Positions 28,899-30,096 of a stretch of 30,096 bases of DNA are shown here, in pieces. Under the pieces are notes generated by a model that saw only the letters and a list, made by a program, of their open reading frames with translations, ran no database searches and was not told the origin of the DNA. Position numbers and translations under genes: made by a program. Origin of the DNA: CAZDGK01 sp964505035 (GTDB lineage: Bacteria > Patescibacteriota > Saccharimonadia > UBA4664); assembly GCA_964505035.1 (NCBI GenBank), contig CAZDGK010000011.1:1-30096 (forward strand), written 5' to 3'. Within the stretch, counting starts at the first letter, position 1; the number at the start of each line of letters is the position of its first letter.

Positions 28899-30011
28899 AT
28901 GTCTACTACAGCCGCCATGGCCGCACTCTCGTCAGACGCCGCCCCCGCCACGCCAGACCCCGACCAGGAAATCATTGACCAAATAATTTATCTGGCCTCG
29001 CTGGCCTCCAACCGTCGGGAAATCGAGCCGATGATGGACAGCCTACGCTCCGTCACGGCCACTCGCGAGGCCAACCAGCCGCTCACCGACCAGGAGAGGG
29101 ACAAGCTAGCCAAGCTCAGAGCTAATCTCGTTGATTATCTGATCAAGAGCGACCCATTGCGGTCATTTACGGTCGACACACTCAACCAGCGCGTCCAGTC
29201 ACGCTATAGCACCCAGAAGTCAGGCATGAGCCGCAACACCCGCGCCTTCTTTGGCATCGTTCTGGCTGCGGTGGGCGCGGGCTTGCTCGCCATGCTGCCG
29301 GTCTATGGCTCGAGTATCGCCTATCGCGCCGTAGTCGCCGTGCCGTTGTTCTACACCGTCCTGTGTGCCGGCACCGCTTGGTTCTACTTGTCGTCGCTCT
29401 CGAACTTCCGTCCCGAACTGCGCCAGGCCTTCGTATTGTTGTGTGCGGGGGTCGCCTTATTGGGACTCAACTTCTCGACGTATGGGCCGGCCTCGCTGCT
29501 GGGCTTCAACCATGACCCGCTATTTAGGTATGGCGGGCCAATGTGGATAGTCGTGTCTATGTTTATTTGCATGTATTTTGGGTTGTGGATTTATGCCCGC
29601 ATGATGCGGCTGCGGACCAGGTTTGCCTCGCTCAAGCTGCTCCTAGCCGTGATGGTGCCCCTGATTGTGATCATTGTCCTGGCGCCCCACCCATCACCAA
29701 CACCAGAAGAAGCTTACTTCGACTTTTCGCTCAGTTGTATCGTCGGCTTCATCGTGCTGGGCGCGTTTGCTGCTGGCTTAGCGAGAGCCATCAAAAATAG
29801 CGTCACCACCGCCTTTACCGACTCCATGAGGTGGCTATACATATTCTTCTTGTCCTGCGTAGGTGGTTCGATACTAGGCCTGGGTGCGGTGTTCGTCTTG
29901 GGTGAGTTGAGCGGGCAATCACTCAATGTCGTGTTGGCGCTCGTCGGCTCGCAGCCGGTGATTTTGCTTCTCTACACCGGCTATCTCTTCAAACGCGATA
30001 CCGGCAAGTAG
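28899..30011 (+). CDS. multi-pass membrane protein with cytoplasmic helical N-terminus, 370 aa
   Basis: An AAGGG Shine-Dalgarno lies 9 nt before ATG 28899. Residues 1-110 are soluble and helical (EIIDQIIYLASLASNRREIE, then DQERDKLAKLRANLVDYLIK). About eight membrane segments follow from residue 117 to the end, including FFGIVLAAVGAGLLAMLPVY, VVAVPLFYTVLCAGTAWFYL, LLLAVMVPLIVIIVLAP and VVLALVGSQPVILLLYTGYL. A short extracellular loop (PHPSPTPEEAYFDF) separates two of them. There is no recognised transporter or enzyme signature. It is monocistronic and ends at a bidirectional terminator before the tRNA gene. Confidence 0.75.
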   Translation: MSTTAAMAALSSDAAPATPDPDQEIIDQIIYLASLASNRREIEPMMDSLRSVTATREANQPLTDQERDKLAKLRANLVDYLIKSDPLRSFTVDTLNQRVQSRYSTQKSGMSRNTRAFFGIVLAAVGAGLLAMLPVYGSSIAYRAVVAVPLFYTVLCAGTAWFYLSSLSNFRPELRQAFVLLCAGVALLGLNFSTYGPASLLGFNHDPLFRYGGPMWIVVSMFICMYFGLWIYARMMRLRTRFASLKLLLAVMVPLIVIIVLAPHPSPTPEEAYFDFSLSCIVGFIVLGAFAAGLARAIKNSVTTAFTDSMRWLYIFFLSCVGGSILGLGAVFVLGELSGQSLNVVLALVGSQPVILLLYTGYLFKRDTGK

Positions 30012-30014
30012 CAC

Positions 30015-30038
30015 AAAACCCGGCCAGGCCGGGTTTTT
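30015..30038. terminator. bidirectional terminator
   Basis: CCCGGCC (30019-30025) pairs with GGCCGGG (30027-30033), with a very short loop. It is flanked by AAAA on the left and TTTTT on the right, so it serves both the 28899 gene and the convergent tRNA. Confidence 0.8.
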
Positions 30039-30051
30039 GGCAAATAATTTC

Positions 30052-30096
30052 TGGTGGAGCTACAGGGATTCGAACCCTGGACCTCTTGCATGCCAT
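30052..30096 (-). tRNA. tRNA-Ala (anticodon GGC), 5' part outside window
   Basis: On the minus strand the 3' half is visible: anticodon loop ATGGCAT with GGC at 34-36 and the A32-U38 pair known for this isoacceptor, T-arm CAGGG-TTCGAAT-CCCTG, acceptor 3' strand TAGCTCC, discriminator A, encoded CCA. Its 3' flank (AAATTATT) resembles the island repeat cores. Confidence 0.9.

Overview
The window reads like a chromosome segment of a Candidate Phyla Radiation (Patescibacteria) bacterium, probably close to Saccharibacteria or Microgenomates. The evidence is an alanyl-tRNA synthetase that stops right after its editing domain, a NUDIX protein with the N-terminal winged helix usual in this group, and the run FtsA/PilM-like ATPase, membrane baseplate-J-like protein, RuvX, MltG and a conserved small two-TM protein. 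Many short membrane proteins and PT-linker surface proteins fit too. TGA acts as stop, so this is not a code-25 lineage. The backbone is GC-rich, about 60% by eye. No taxonomic marker was searched, so placement is inference from family knowledge.

Layout. 1-1.8 kb: partial NUDIX gene and two self-contained small genes. 1.85-6.5 kb: a 1549-residue secreted mosaic surface protein (beta/gamma-crystallin, Ig-like, CBM and three PA14 domains). 6.7-8.65 kb: alaS. 8.7-12.8 kb: small membrane or lipoprotein genes plus two more surface proteins (SH3b, beta-helix). 12.9-20.0 kb: ftsA-like gene, an antisense 524-residue helical protein, another small antisense gene, then baseplate-J-like, ruvX, mltG and a small membrane gene as a tight operon. 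20.1-21.6 kb: LysM/CHAP cell-wall hydrolase behind a strong promoter and an apparently structured leader. 21.6-23.0 kb: three small antisense genes, one crossing an assembly gap that looks artificial. 23.1-24.4 kb: obg. 24.5-27.4 kb: tRNA-Ala(CGC) followed by an AT-richer island of five unknown, mostly membrane genes, with copies of the tRNA 3' end at an internal point and at its right edge. 27.4-30.1 kb: more small membrane genes and a truncated tRNA-Ala(GGC).

Two gene styles are interleaved. Conserved genes (alaS, baseplate-J-like, obg) and one island gene start 7-9 nt after an extended -10 box with no Shine-Dalgarno, so their mRNAs are probably leaderless. Most small accessory genes have a strong Shine-Dalgarno, many a -35/-10 promoter, and many a private hairpin terminator. 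A 14-nt motif is shared exactly by the promoters of the ftsA-like and baseplate-J-like genes, suggesting co-regulation although antisense genes now separate them. Strongest leads: the tRNA-Ala island, the leader upstream of the LysM/CHAP gene, and the shared operator-like motif.
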